Shown: positions 19,696 to 29,790, numbered from the stretch's first letter. The stretch: DNA of 63,181 nucleotides from Prochlorococcus sp. AG-388-A01 (GCA_003279945.1 QCGK01000009.1:1-63181), one strand, 5' to 3'. The notes: a model not told the origin generated them from the letters alone. Translations and numbers: made by a program.

Positions 19696-20805
19696 ATGAA
19701 AACTTACGAGCAAGTTTTAGGAACAGTAGAATTTGCTTTAACTAAAGGTGAGTATCATTATTGTGTTGAATTTCTTTTACCCATAATCGAATCGTTTCCT
19801 TTATCAAGCAAAGAGGGTGTAAATTTAAGAACAATTTTAATTACTGCTCTTTGTGGTATCAATAAAAAGGAGGACGCTAAAAGATTTTGCAAAGAACTTC
19901 TAAAATCTTACGACATCAAGACGAGAGAAAATGCAAAATATTTGATGGAAGTTATAGATTCTCCTGAAATTAAAAAACCAGCAAATTGGAATATAAAGTT
20001 TGAAAGTGACCCATCATTAAATAAAAAATCTCTTAACCCACTGCGCAAAAAAAGAGAAATATTGGAGAAAAAGAAATTTATTAATGTTACTGAGACTCCA
20101 ACAGGTGAAACAAAACCCTTTCAGAAAGGCTTTTCACTGATCATTTTTTTAGTACTATTACTATTAATCCCACTCTTAAGTGGCTGCGTTAAAGTTGAGG
20201 AGACCCTTGATCTTAGTGAAATTGATTCAATAACTAATAATCTAGTGATAGAAAGTAAATACATTGGGAAATTCCCATGGCAATTAAAATTTGAAGAAAA
20301 AATGAAAGATATTTTTCCTGAGGCAGAAATTTTACAAGACGAATCAACTTTTTCTTTGAAAGATAAAAATCTCAACATAGAAGATACAAAGCAAGTTCTT
20401 AAAATCATCCAAAATACCGCTGGAGAGTTAGCTGGAGGATCAACAAATATAGAAATTAATACTAATCAAAAAAACTTCATTTTTTTTAAAAAATACTTTT
20501 ACAGGATGGATTTGGATCTAAAATCTATTCAAGATGTTGATAATTTAGAACTGATTTTCAAAATTATTCACCCTAATAAAGCTACCATTACTGGTAAAAA
20601 TAATTCAAATTTAGAAATCACAAAAAATCAACTAATTTGGAATTTAAATCAAGGGCAGATAAATAGTCTCGAATTTTCTTTCTGGAGCTTAAATAAACTT
20701 TTGATTGGGATATCTATTATTTTAATAATCATAATATTAGCTTATTCATTAAGATTCTATAGATTTAAATTAGGTACAGATTTGCCTCAACTTCCATCAA
20801 AGTAA
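19696..20805 (+). CDS. DUF3153-type lipoprotein-like domain behind a helical N-terminal region
   Basis: 369 residues in two parts. Residues 1-145 are soluble, helical and TPR-like (paired helices around ALTKGEY and GINKKEDAKRF). Then comes a signal-like hydrophobic run (147-163) ending in a lipobox-like LSGC with Cys164, a domain of about 170 residues matching the DUF3153 pattern (starts VKVEETLDL), and a C-terminal membrane helix (about 335-352). The internal lipobox is odd: it reads like an N-terminal domain fused to a lipoprotein. Starts three bases after argB. Confidence 0.78.
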   Translation: MKTYEQVLGTVEFALTKGEYHYCVEFLLPIIESFPLSSKEGVNLRTILITALCGINKKEDAKRFCKELLKSYDIKTRENAKYLMEVIDSPEIKKPANWNIKFESDPSLNKKSLNPLRKKREILEKKKFINVTETPTGETKPFQKGFSLIIFLVLLLLIPLLSGCVKVEETLDLSEIDSITNNLVIESKYIGKFPWQLKFEEKMKDIFPEAEILQDESTFSLKDKNLNIEDTKQVLKIIQNTAGELAGGSTNIEINTNQKNFIFFKKYFYRMDLDLKSIQDVDNLELIFKIIHPNKATITGKNNSNLEITKNQLIWNLNQGQINSLEFSFWSLNKLLIGISIILIIIILAYSLRFYRFKLGTDLPQLPSK

Positions 20806-23082
20806 TTATAACTCCGCTGGATTAACATCAATTGTTAAAAAAACATTTTTTGGAATAAGTTTCCATAATATTGATCTATCAGGTAAAGGTATATTTGTAC
20901 CTTCAGGACCATGTATTAATATTTGCCATCTAAATTTTTTACCAACTTTAGCAATTAAACTAGGAGCAGGGCCAATTAGTTTCCAATTCTTTTTCTCACA
21001 AAAATTGAATAGGAATTTTGCTAATTTTATTGCAATTGATTCAGTTAATTCATAATTTTCACCTGATAATTTGAGAAGGCAAATCTTGCAAAATGGAAAT
21101 AAATTTGCATCTTTTCTTACTTTCGAGTTTTCAATTAAAAATCTCTCATAATCTCTTTTCTGAAGATATGAAATTATAGGATGGTTTGGTTTATATGTTT
21201 GAAAAATTACTTTTCCTTTTTTTTGAGCTCTGCCTGCCCTGCCTGCTAATTGCAAAAACAATTGTAATGATTTTTCTTCTGCCGAAATATCTGGGCGATG
21301 AAGCAAACCATCTGCTGCAATAACTACTGAAAGAGTAATATTGGGGATGTCAATCCCTTTTGCCAACATTTGAGTTCCCACAAGAATATCAGCATCACCT
21401 TTAGAAAACTTTGAAAGAATATCTCTATGACCATCTTTTCCTGAGGTTGTATCTCTATCAAAGCGAAGTACTCTTAAGTCAGGAAACTCTTTATTTAAAA
21501 ACTCTATTACCCTTTGTGTCCCTATGCCAAAAGGTTTGAAGGCAGTTGAATGACAATCTGGGCAACGATTTATTAATTTAGATTTATGATCACACCAGTG
21601 ACAGCTTAACCATTTTTTTCCTTGTGAACCAAGATGCACAGATAAAGGGACGTCACAGTTTGGGCAATTTATTGTGTATCCACAATTTCTACAACTTAAA
21701 AAACCACTATGTCCTCTTCTAGGGATCAAAATTATTGCTTGCTCATTTTTTAGGGGTAGTTGAGGGAGAAGTTCCAATAATTCACCGGATAAAATTTTCA
21801 TATTTCCTTTATTAAATTCATCCCGCATATCAATAATTCTTATTTCTGGCACATCATTATTAGATATCCTTTGTATCATTCGTACCAATTTAAAATTCTT
21901 TTCATGAGTACATTTTTTCCAGGTCTGCATTGATGGGGTTGCGCTTCCAAAAATTAGCTTTAAAGAATTTCTTTTTACTATTTCTATGGCAACTTCTCTT
22001 GCGTCATAGCAAGGCATTGGACTATCTTGTTTATATGAAACATCATGTTCTTCATCCATTATTATTAACCCAAGGTTTTTAATTGGAAGAAACACTGCAG
22101 ACCTTGTTCCTATTACTATTAAGGGTTCATTAGTATTGTTGATTTTCTTCCAAACCGAAGTTCTATGACTAGAAGAGCAGTTACTATGATATTCATAAAC
22201 AACATTATTAAATCGACTAATAAATCTATCAATAAGTTGAGGGATAAGGCCAATTTCTGGGGCAAGTATCAAACAACTTTTTTTATTAAGCAATTGATCT
22301 TCACACATTCTCATATAAACTTCTGTTTTACCTGAACCTGTTTCACCCCATAGCAGTAAGACATGTCCAGGTTTCATTGCTTGAAATTCTTGATATGCAA
22401 TTTTCTGTTCACTTGTAAGATTTGGTTTTTTAATTCCACCAGAAGTATTTAAAAAAAAATTTGATTTAGGGATTTTTGTTTTTATTCTTTTAGATTTAAC
22501 AAGGTAATTTTTACTGGCCATTGAATTAATGAGATTATAATTAAAACCAGACTTTATTAATTCACTTTGCCAATTACCTTTATTGGGCAAAGTATTTATT
22601 AATAAAAATTCTTTCTCTGTAAATTTATTTTTTTTTATATCTAATTCTTTCTTAGTTTCAATCCATATTTGATCTTTTAAACCCTGAGAAATTTTCTTAT
22701 TTTTACCAATCCAACCAGGTGGAAATGCCGTTTTAAACATTTTTAAATTACTAACCATATAAAAAGAAGCTAGTGATTCTATCCATTCTCTCCACCAGTC
22801 ATCAATAATTTTTTTCTGCAAAATACCTTCTACAAACAAATATTTTATACTTTTTCTCCCAGTAATATTTGTTTCAAATTTATTAATTTTCGAAAAGTTT
22901 TCTTTGGAGATCACCAAGCCATTTAATAACCTCCCTCTAAGTTTAACAATCACAACATCACCAACTTCTACACCAAGATTATTTCCATCTAAATAGTAAA
23001 AGCTATCCCTCATGCTACCTATATCAAGCAAAACCTCAAATTTAAAAGAGATATTAAATAACTGATTACTTGCCGGCTTCAA
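20806..23082 (-). CDS. priA: Primosomal protein N' (PriA helicase)
   Basis: 3'-5' DNA helicase that restarts stalled replication forks. 758 residues: DNA-binding N-terminal region, Walker A GETGSGKTE (246-254), DEEHD (343-347), eight zinc-binding cysteines in CRNC, CPNC, CHWC and CPDC pairs (464-510), and C-terminal helicase motifs GTQMLAKGID and QLAGRAGRA. The start is a TTG at 23082, which shares TTGA with the stop of a short upstream ORF. The gene ends flush against the convergent DUF3153 stop. Confidence 0.94.
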   Translation of the reverse strand: MKPASNQLFNISFKFEVLLDIGSMRDSFYYLDGNNLGVEVGDVVIVKLRGRLLNGLVISKENFSKINKFETNITGRKSIKYLFVEGILQKKIIDDWWREWIESLASFYMVSNLKMFKTAFPPGWIGKNKKISQGLKDQIWIETKKELDIKKNKFTEKEFLLINTLPNKGNWQSELIKSGFNYNLINSMASKNYLVKSKRIKTKIPKSNFFLNTSGGIKKPNLTSEQKIAYQEFQAMKPGHVLLLWGETGSGKTEVYMRMCEDQLLNKKSCLILAPEIGLIPQLIDRFISRFNNVVYEYHSNCSSSHRTSVWKKINNTNEPLIVIGTRSAVFLPIKNLGLIIMDEEHDVSYKQDSPMPCYDAREVAIEIVKRNSLKLIFGSATPSMQTWKKCTHEKNFKLVRMIQRISNNDVPEIRIIDMRDEFNKGNMKILSGELLELLPQLPLKNEQAIILIPRRGHSGFLSCRNCGYTINCPNCDVPLSVHLGSQGKKWLSCHWCDHKSKLINRCPDCHSTAFKPFGIGTQRVIEFLNKEFPDLRVLRFDRDTTSGKDGHRDILSKFSKGDADILVGTQMLAKGIDIPNITLSVVIAADGLLHRPDISAEEKSLQLFLQLAGRAGRAQKKGKVIFQTYKPNHPIISYLQKRDYERFLIENSKVRKDANLFPFCKICLLKLSGENYELTESIAIKLAKFLFNFCEKKNWKLIGPAPSLIAKVGKKFRWQILIHGPEGTNIPLPDRSILWKLIPKNVFLTIDVNPAEL

Positions 23083-23165
23083 AACTTTTTCTTAGTATTG
23101 GATTGTTGAACATTCCACAAAGTGTTTTTTGCACATTGTAAGTATCCTGCTCTTAAGGGAGACAT
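23079..23165 (-). CDS. Short ORF coupled to the priA start, unknown function
   Basis: 28 codons from the ATG at 23165 to a TGA that overlaps the priA TTG. The frame stays open further upstream to about 23252 with protein-like composition (for example GISQTGRSVFEF and SLNDPSF) but without an ATG, GTG or TTG start. It may be a small protein or leader peptide that couples translation to priA, or the remains of a longer gene. No family recognised. Confidence 0.4.
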   Translation of the reverse strand: MSPLRAGYLQCAKNTLWNVQQSNTKKKF

Positions 23166-23408
23166 GAAGCTTGGATCATTGAGTGAAAATTCAAATACTG
23201 ATCTGCCTGTCTGAGAAATCCCAAGACTTTTTACTTTAGGTAATCTATAGCACTATTTAAATTTTTCAACAATTTAGAAAAACTTTTTTTATTTACATTT
23301 TTCGAAAAAGTTCTTTTAAACATTTAAGGGGACTTTTACTACTAAATGTACAAATTAGCCCTAAATAAAATTTTATCTAGTTAAATTCACCGTAGAAAGG
23401 AGTAAATT
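23166..23408. other. Spacer between priA leader ORF and sigA
   Basis: Divergent intergenic region. It holds the upstream part of the short minus-strand frame described above (to about 23252). The rest is A+T-rich with no further ORF, tRNA or clear hairpin. It probably contains promoters for both directions. A strong GAAAGGAG ribosome-binding sequence at 23395-23402 precedes the sigA ATG. Confidence 0.6.
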
Positions 23409-24587
23409 ATGTGTCCAGTCGCAGCAGAATCAAAGAATTCTAAGCCCAGTTCCAAAAAAAAGATTAATAAAAAAATTAATACTAATCCAGGAATAGTAGT
23501 TGAAGAAGATAGTAATAAAAATAGTCAAAATTTACATTCATCGTCTGATTTAAACGAAAGCAATACAGAAAATAAAAATGAATTTAGTGATTCTGAGGAA
23601 GATAAAGGGCTTGGGAATATAAAGTTGGGGCCAAAAGGGATATACACTGAAGATTCAATAAGAGTTTATCTCCAAGAAATTGGAAGGATTAGGCTTTTAA
23701 GACCAGATGAAGAAATTGAACTTGCAAGAAAAATTGCTGATTTGCTCCAATTAGAAGAACTTGCAACTCAATATGAGTCGGAAAAGGGCCATTTCCCATC
23801 TGTTAGAGAGTGGGCCGAATTAATAGACATGCCTCTTTCCAAATTCAGAAGAAGACTACTTTTAGGAAGAAGAGCTAAAGAAAAAATGGTCCAATCAAAT
23901 TTGAGATTAGTTGTTTCCATTGCAAAAAAATATATGAATAGAGGTTTATCATTTCAAGATTTAATACAAGAAGGAAGTTTGGGTCTGATAAGGGCAGCGG
24001 AAAAATTTGATCACGAAAAAGGTTATAAGTTCTCTACTTATGCCACCTGGTGGATTCGCCAAGCTATCACTAGAGCAATCGCAGACCAAAGTAGGACTAT
24101 TAGATTGCCAGTTCATTTATACGAGACAATATCTAGAATTAAAAAAACTACAAAAGTTCTTAGCCAAGAATTTGGAAGGAAGCCAAGTGAAGAGGAAATA
24201 GCTGAGAGTATGGAGATGACAATTGAAAAACTAAGATTTATAGCTAAAAGTGCTCAGCTACCTATTTCTTTAGAAACTCCAATAGGAAAAGAAGAGGACT
24301 CAAGACTTGGAGACTTCATAGAGGCTGATATAGAAAATCCAGAGCAAGATGTTTCTAAAACTTTATTAAGAGAAGATTTAGAAGGGGTCCTAGCAACTCT
24401 AAGTCCAAGGGAAAGGGATGTTCTTAGATTGAGATATGGAATCGATGACGGTAGAATGAAAACTCTTGAAGAAATTGGACAAATTTTTGATGTGACGCGA
24501 GAAAGAATTAGACAAATAGAAGCAAAAGCTCTTAGAAAACTTAGACATCCAAATCGAAATGGGGTTCTAAAAGAATATATAAAATAA
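23409..24587 (+). CDS. rpoD: Principal RNA polymerase sigma factor (SigA/RpoD)
   Basis: 392 residues. A variable, charged N-terminal region (about 1-75) is followed by region 1.2 ([17 protein letters not shown]), the core region 2 with the -10 reading segment [29 protein letters not shown] split around residues 208-237, region 3, and region 4 with [20 protein letters not shown]. The region 2.4 sequence and [14 protein letters not shown] fit a group 1 sigma, though group 2 paralogues are close. A good Shine-Dalgarno GAAAGGAG supports the ATG. Confidence 0.93.
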   Translation: MCPVAAESKNSKPSSKKKINKKINTNPGIVVEEDSNKNSQNLHSSSDLNESNTENKNEFSDSEEDKGLGNIKLGPKGIYTEDSIRVYLQEIGRIRLLRPDEEIELARKIADLLQLEELATQYESEKGHFPSVREWAELIDMPLSKFRRRLLLGRRAKEKMVQSNLRLVVSIAKKYMNRGLSFQDLIQEGSLGLIRAAEKFDHEKGYKFSTYATWWIRQAITRAIADQSRTIRLPVHLYETISRIKKTTKVLSQEFGRKPSEEEIAESMEMTIEKLRFIAKSAQLPISLETPIGKEEDSRLGDFIEADIENPEQDVSKTLLREDLEGVLATLSPRERDVLRLRYGIDDGRMKTLEEIGQIFDVTRERIRQIEAKALRKLRHPNRNGVLKEYIK

Positions 24588-24683
24588 AAATAGTTAAATA
24601 TAATTTTCAGCTTTGGAAAGTTGCAAAAGAATAGCCTAAAATATATTCGACTTAATTTTAATCCAAACTCAAAATAATATTTA

Positions 24684-25634
24684 ATGACCAATTTTAAACT
24701 AAAAATAGCTAGTAGAAGAAGCAAACTAGCGATGGTACAAACTTTATGGGTTAAAGATCAACTAGAAAAAAATATTCCCGATTTAGAGGTTTCAATAGAA
24801 GCCATGGCAACTAAAGGGGACAAAATTCTTGATGTAGCCTTAGCAAAAATTGGCGATAAAGGCTTATTCACAAAAGAACTTGAAGCACAAATGCTCGTAG
24901 GCCATGCAGATATAGCAGTACATTCTCTGAAAGATTTACCAACAAATTTGCCTAGTGGCCTTAAATTAGGATGTATTACAAAAAGAGAAGACCCCGCAGA
25001 TGCTTTAGTCGTGAACAAAAAAAACGATTGTTATAAATTAGAAACTTTACCAGCAGGTTCAATTGTGGGTACAAGCTCTCTAAGAAGACTTGCACAATTA
25101 AGAAATAAGTACCCACTTCTTAATTTTAAGGATATCAGAGGAAATGTTATTACAAGAATAGAAAAATTAGATGCAGGAGAATTTGATTGCATAATTCTTG
25201 CTGCCGCTGGTTTAAAGAGATTAGGATTTGAATCAAGAATTCATCAAATTATTCCAAATGAAATTTCCCTGCATGCTGTTGGACAAGGAGCACTAGGCAT
25301 TGAATGTAAATCTGATGATAAAAAAGTTTTAGAAATAATAAATGTCTTAGAAGATAAACCCACTAGTCAAAGATGTCGAGCAGAGAGGGCCTTTTTAAGA
25401 GAGCTAGAAGGTGGATGTCAAGTTCCAATAGGTGTTAATAGTAGTATTAAGGATGAACAGCTTTACCTTACTGGAATGGTAGCCTCTCTTGATGGACAAC
25501 GGTTGATTAAAGATCAATATATTGGCAATATTAAAGATCCTGAAGGTATAGGCAAAGAACTAGCTAAAAAACTAAAGCAACAAGGTGCCGAAACAATACT
25601 CGGAGAAATATTCGAACAATTTAGGGAGAAATAA
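24684..25634 (+). CDS. hemC: Porphobilinogen deaminase (hydroxymethylbilane synthase)
   Basis: Polymerises four porphobilinogen units to hydroxymethylbilane on the way to haem, chlorophyll and corrinoids. 316 residues. [11 protein letters not shown] near the start, [10 protein letters not shown] in the middle, and the dipyrromethane-cofactor cysteine in EGGCQVPIG near residue 247. The stop lies six bases from the convergent ppa2 stop. Confidence 0.97.
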   Translation: MTNFKLKIASRRSKLAMVQTLWVKDQLEKNIPDLEVSIEAMATKGDKILDVALAKIGDKGLFTKELEAQMLVGHADIAVHSLKDLPTNLPSGLKLGCITKREDPADALVVNKKNDCYKLETLPAGSIVGTSSLRRLAQLRNKYPLLNFKDIRGNVITRIEKLDAGEFDCIILAAAGLKRLGFESRIHQIIPNEISLHAVGQGALGIECKSDDKKVLEIINVLEDKPTSQRCRAERAFLRELEGGCQVPIGVNSSIKDEQLYLTGMVASLDGQRLIKDQYIGNIKDPEGIGKELAKKLKQQGAETILGEIFEQFREK

Positions 25635-25640
25635 AATTAA

Positions 25641-26228
25641 TTAATTTACTAATTTAGGGTCAATTTCTTTTTTATATCTTTCTTCACAATCTTTTATCAC
25701 TTTAACAGCTTCCTGTATACCAAAAAAACCATTTACAGTGCATGTTTCTGGTTTTTTAAGATCTTTGTAATGTTCCCAATAATATTTTGTTTCCTTGAGC
25801 CAATGTTCTCCTAGATCTTCAAAACTTGAGATATGATCCATTCTTTTATCATCTGCCAGAACTGCTATAACCTTATCGTCCACCTCCCCACCATCATCAA
25901 ACTTCATGACCCCAATAATCCTTGCCTCCACAATAGATCCAGGGATCAATGGCTCAGTTACTCCAACGATTTCTATATCAAGTGGATCTCCATCTTCGTC
26001 CCATGTCCTCGGTATACATCCATAAGCAAAAGGATAAGCAAGAGAAGAATAACCAACCCTATCAAGTTTAAGATGACCCGTTTCTGTAATTAATTCGTAT
26101 TTATTTATTGTATTAGAATTCAATTCAACAATAGAGTTAACTATTGAATTTGAGCTATCAGTAAAAGCATTTAGTATATGCAATAAATTTGGTGTGAGTC
26201 TACTTGGGGGTTGGTTAAGATTTGCCAT
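25641..26228 (-). CDS. ppa: Inorganic pyrophosphatase, complete active site
   Basis: Hydrolyses pyrophosphate to drive biosynthetic reactions. 195 residues of family I. All catalytic residues are present: Glu35, Lys43, Glu45, Arg57, Tyr65, Tyr69, the DGDPLD box (Asp79, Asp81, Asp84), Asp112, Asp117, Lys119 and Tyr154-Lys155. An extra N-terminal stretch of about 14 residues sits before the core. This copy is the likely working enzyme; compare the altered paralogue at 10348-10902. Confidence 0.94.
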   Translation of the reverse strand: MANLNQPPSRLTPNLLHILNAFTDSSNSIVNSIVELNSNTINKYELITETGHLKLDRVGYSSLAYPFAYGCIPRTWDEDGDPLDIEIVGVTEPLIPGSIVEARIIGVMKFDDGGEVDDKVIAVLADDKRMDHISSFEDLGEHWLKETKYYWEHYKDLKKPETCTVNGFFGIQEAVKVIKDCEERYKKEIDPKLVN

Positions 26229-26291
26229 TAAGAAATTATTTTTGTTTATATTACAACCTCACACTAAACTAAATTCTTTAAAAGTAATGTT

Positions 26292-27797
26292 TCAGCAAAA
26301 ATCATTTATCTTAGACCTTAAATGATTAATAAAATAGTGTGGTGATAGTTCCTCATTAGTGACAGTTTTTACCAACTCCATAGAATTAACTGATCTGCCA
26401 TATTTATGTATATTGTTTTTTAACCAAAAGATGATTTTTTGATATTCACCATTTTCAATCAAATCATCAATCAAACCAATATCTCTCTCCATTTGAATAG
26501 ATATTTGTGCACTTATAAGATGTCCTAACAAATATGAAGGGAAGTATCCAAAAGCACCTTCACTCCAGTGGACATCCTGAAGACACCCTTCTGAATCATG
26601 AGATGGTTTTATTCCTAAGAGTTGATAATATCTTTTATTCCATTCGGTTGGAATATCTTTAGGGGGCAAGTCTCCTTCAATCAAATCTATTTCAAGTTCG
26701 GTTCTTATTAATATATGTAAGCCATAAGTCAATTCATCTGCCTCAACCCTATTTAAACCTGCTTCCATATGATTAATAGATTTCCAAAGTTCTAAATAAT
26801 TATTTAGAGAACATCCAGCCGTAGCAAAGTTTTTAAAAAATCTTTTTGAAAAAGATTTGGATTTAACTATTCTATTTTCCCAAAATAAAGATTGACTTTC
26901 ATGAACCCCCATAGAAGTTGCTTGACCTAAAGGCCAAGAAAACCATTGGTGACTTTGAGATGGCAGACCCTGCTCATAAATTGAATGCCCCCACTCATGC
27001 GCAGTTGCTAAAAAACTTGATAATGGTTCACCCTCAACAATTCTTGTTGTAATCCTATAATCGTTAGGTCCCAATGTAATAGAAAAAGGATGAGGAGATT
27101 TACCAACAATAACGAGATCTTTATCTCTCCCAAATTCATCTAGTAACTTAGAACATAAATTTTGTTGATATTCTGGACCTAAATCCCAACGATTTTTTTT
27201 TGACTGATTAATTCCTCCAATCAAGGTTGGGATAATTTCTTTCAATGGTTGAAACATTTTATTCAACCACTTCAAAGTTAATTCAGGCTCAAAGGGTTGG
27301 GCTAATGTCTCCCATGGTGAGTAATGATCAGATATTTGTTTTGCTTCTTCAATCCGCAATTTGACTAATTCTTCAAAAAATGGGAGAAAAATTTTAAAAT
27401 CTGATTTTTTCTTTGCCTCTTGCCAACTTTCATACCCTTTAGATTTTGCCTTTGCTAAAGACTCGACTAATTTAGGATCTAAATTTCTTTCTCTATTAAA
27501 TTCCTTCAGTAAAAGATTAATATTTCTTTCTTTATCTTTAATAAAAAGTTGATTATCGGAATTTAGTTCAATATCCAATAATTCATTTTTAGCAGATTTT
27601 ATTAAGTGAGAAAATTCTTCTGAAGAATTTCTTTTATGCAATACTTTTGCAATGTAAGTAAGTTGATCAGACCTCCAAGAAGCTCCTTTCTTAGGCATCC
27701 CAGTATTCTGATCCCAATAAAGTGTATTTTGGATTGAACCTAATATTTGAGTTTCTTTAAGATAAGCACCCAGCTTATTCCAATGAGTTTCAGCCAA
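26292..27797 (-). CDS. M32-family metallocarboxypeptidase (carboxypeptidase Taq type)
   Basis: 501 residues. The zinc-binding HEWGH motif lies near residue 268 (in ATAHEWGHSIYEQ), and MGVHESQS about 24 residues later provides the third ligand region typical of M32. An all-helical N-terminal domain precedes it. Removes C-terminal residues from peptides, probably in cytoplasmic turnover. The start appears to be a TTG at 27797, right where family similarity begins; no better ATG is near. Confidence 0.92.
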   Translation of the reverse strand: MAETHWNKLGAYLKETQILGSIQNTLYWDQNTGMPKKGASWRSDQLTYIAKVLHKRNSSEEFSHLIKSAKNELLDIELNSDNQLFIKDKERNINLLLKEFNRERNLDPKLVESLAKAKSKGYESWQEAKKKSDFKIFLPFFEELVKLRIEEAKQISDHYSPWETLAQPFEPELTLKWLNKMFQPLKEIIPTLIGGINQSKKNRWDLGPEYQQNLCSKLLDEFGRDKDLVIVGKSPHPFSITLGPNDYRITTRIVEGEPLSSFLATAHEWGHSIYEQGLPSQSHQWFSWPLGQATSMGVHESQSLFWENRIVKSKSFSKRFFKNFATAGCSLNNYLELWKSINHMEAGLNRVEADELTYGLHILIRTELEIDLIEGDLPPKDIPTEWNKRYYQLLGIKPSHDSEGCLQDVHWSEGAFGYFPSYLLGHLISAQISIQMERDIGLIDDLIENGEYQKIIFWLKNNIHKYGRSVNSMELVKTVTNEELSPHYFINHLRSKINDFC

Positions 27798-27906
27798 AAA
27801 TCTAAATTTAAACTAAATTTATTTTAAGATAAAAATATTAATGTATGCATAAAAACATATATCTTTTATCCATAATAAGATATTGATTAATAGAGTTTTG
27901 AATTAT

Positions 27907-28362
27907 ATGGAACAAATATTTTCAGAATTAAAATATTTAAACCATGGTGAAGGTTTTATTGACATTACAAATGATTTAAATTTATGTATTGAAAAAAATA
28001 ATTTTCATTCTGGAATTTGCAATTTAACTTCACTTCATACCAGCTGCAGCTTAACTATTAATGAAAATGCAGATCCAAATGTACTTAGGGACCTAAAAAA
28101 ATATCTGCAATCTATAGTTCCATATGATTCTTACTTATCCTTATCAAAAGACAGAGAGGAAATATCCTACAAACATTATCAAGAAGGGGCTGATGATATG
28201 CCAGCACACATTAAAACATCCTTAACAAACACTTGTTTATCCTTAAGTTTTCAAGACGGTAAATTAATGCTTGGTACATGGCAAGCAGTTTATTTATGGG
28301 AACATAGATTTGATCAAAAGGAAAGAACAATAAATGTACATATAATTGGTGAGAAAAAGTAA
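27907..28362 (+). CDS. YjbQ/UPF0047 family protein
   Basis: 151 residues from the ATG at 27907; the frame opens earlier at a TTG (27883) but that adds residues outside the family. The sequence has the UPF0047 hallmarks: LHTSCSLTINENADP, a D-M-PAHIK segment, GTWQ and LWEHR. Members have weak thiamine-phosphate-synthase activity in vitro, but the real role is not settled. It heads a run with the pterin dehydratase and COG0523 genes. Confidence 0.87.
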   Translation: MEQIFSELKYLNHGEGFIDITNDLNLCIEKNNFHSGICNLTSLHTSCSLTINENADPNVLRDLKKYLQSIVPYDSYLSLSKDREEISYKHYQEGADDMPAHIKTSLTNTCLSLSFQDGKLMLGTWQAVYLWEHRFDQKERTINVHIIGEKK

Positions 28363-28399
28363 AGTATTTATAATTAAATAAAACAAGTGTAATTATTTA

Positions 28400-28690
28400 A
28401 TGGAACCTTACCTTTTAGAAGCTGAAGAATTGAAGGAATTAGTTGTTAAAATACCAGGCTGGGAAGTTAAATCTGAACAAATCCAAAGAGAATTTGATTT
28501 CGCGAATTTCATTGAAGCTTTCTCATTTATGACTAAGGTTGCTTTAATTTGTGAAAAATATAACCATCATCCTAATTGGGAGAATGTTTATTCAAAAGTA
28601 ATAATTAGATTAAATACCCATGATTTGGGAGGCATTACAAATCTGGATCAAACATTAGCTTTAGAAATTAACAAAATTTTCGATAAATAA
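28400..28690 (+). CDS. phhB: Pterin-4a-carbinolamine dehydratase-like protein
   Basis: 96 residues of the PCD/DCoH family. The active-site motif appears as EKYNHHPNW (His-His-x-x-x-x) near residues 53-61, and HDLGGIT near 74-80 is also typical. Picocyanobacteria have no clear aromatic-amino-acid hydroxylase here, so the partner may be another pterin reaction, or RuBisCO assembly as proposed for PCD-like proteins. It sits between YjbQ and the COG0523 GTPase. Confidence 0.9.
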   Translation: MEPYLLEAEELKELVVKIPGWEVKSEQIQREFDFANFIEAFSFMTKVALICEKYNHHPNWENVYSKVIIRLNTHDLGGITNLDQTLALEINKIFDK

Positions 28691-28722
28691 AATCTTCAAA
28701 CTTTTGAATTTAATTACTCAAT

Positions 28723-29790
28723 ATGATTAAAAAATTGTTGCCAGTTACAATTATTAGTGGATTCTTAGGTTCTGGGAAAACCACACTTCTCAATCACATT
28801 TTAAAAAATCAAGTCGGCATTAAAACAGCTGTTTTAGTTAACGAATTTGGAGAGATAGGAATAGATAACGATTTAATAATAGAAGGCTCAGAAGATATGA
28901 TCGAATTAAATAATGGATGTATATGTTGCTCAATCAATGGCGAATTATTGAATACTGTGCACAAAGTTTTAGAAAAAGCTAGACAAATAGATTATTTAAT
29001 TGTTGAAACAACTGGGCTAGCAGATCCATTACCAGTAGCTATGACTTTTGCGGCTGGTGATCTCAGAGAAAAAGTAAGATTAGATTCGATCATTACAGTT
29101 ATTGATGGAGAAAATTTTGATTTTGAAATTAATAATACAAGTGTTGCTTATTCTCAAATTTTATACGGAGATATCCTTCTTCTAAATAAATCTGATTTAG
29201 TAAATGAAGAACAATTAAAGAAAATAGAAAAGTTTATAAATAATATAAAAAAAGAACCAAGGATCTTAAGATCCACTAATAGTAAAGTTGCATTACAAAC
29301 AATACTCAGCGTAGGTCTGTTTGAGACAGATACTTTTCAACTCGAGAAGAATAAAAAAAATGTAGGAAATAATTCACACGATCATTCTTCTCATTCACAC
29401 GATCATTCTTCTCATTCACACGATCATTCTTCTCATTCACACGATCATTCTTCTCATTCACACGATCATTCTTCTCATTCACACGATTTGATAAATAATA
29501 TTGAGGGGTTTACATCAGTTTCTTATGAGACGTTTGAACCATTTTCCTTAAGAAAATTTCAATATTTCTTAGATAATCTAATATCACAAAATGTATATAG
29601 AGCAAAAGGAATATTATGGTTTATGGAAAGTGAAAGAAAACACATTTTTCACTTATCTGGGAAACGTTTTTCTCTAGATGATGAAGAATGGACAAAAGAT
29701 AAATCAAACAAGATAGTATTAATTGGTAAAAACTTAGATCATCAAACTATTAAAAATCAACTTTCATCATGTAGATTTAATTCAGATTAG
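28723..29790 (+). CDS. COG0523 (CobW/ZNG1-like) metal-chaperone GTPase with His-rich linker
   Basis: 355 residues. The GTPase domain has Walker A GFLGSGKTTLLNH (about 13-25), the metal-binding CxCC motif as NGCICCSING (about 64-73), ETTGLADP, and NKSD for guanine. A linker of 38 residues (about 218-255) is made of a seven-residue SHDHSSH repeat, an obvious metal-binding tail. The C-terminal CobW domain follows. It probably delivers zinc or a similar metal to client proteins. The neighbour downstream is an iron permease. Confidence 0.93.
   Translation: MIKKLLPVTIISGFLGSGKTTLLNHILKNQVGIKTAVLVNEFGEIGIDNDLIIEGSEDMIELNNGCICCSINGELLNTVHKVLEKARQIDYLIVETTGLADPLPVAMTFAAGDLREKVRLDSIITVIDGENFDFEINNTSVAYSQILYGDILLLNKSDLVNEEQLKKIEKFINNIKKEPRILRSTNSKVALQTILSVGLFETDTFQLEKNKKNVGNNSHDHSSHSHDHSSHSHDHSSHSHDHSSHSHDHSSHSHDLINNIEGFTSVSYETFEPFSLRKFQYFLDNLISQNVYRAKGILWFMESERKHIFHLSGKRFSLDDEEWTKDKSNKIVLIGKNLDHQTIKNQLSSCRFNSD
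29374..29487 (+). repeat. Perfect 21-bp tandem repeat, 5.4 copies, encoding SHDHSSH
   Basis: Five identical 21-base units (29374-29394, 29395-29415, 29416-29436, 29437-29457, 29458-29478) plus nine bases of a sixth. Every copy is the same at the nucleotide level, including third positions, which points to recent slippage or unequal crossover. Unit length is a multiple of three, so copy-number change keeps the frame. Confidence 0.97.
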
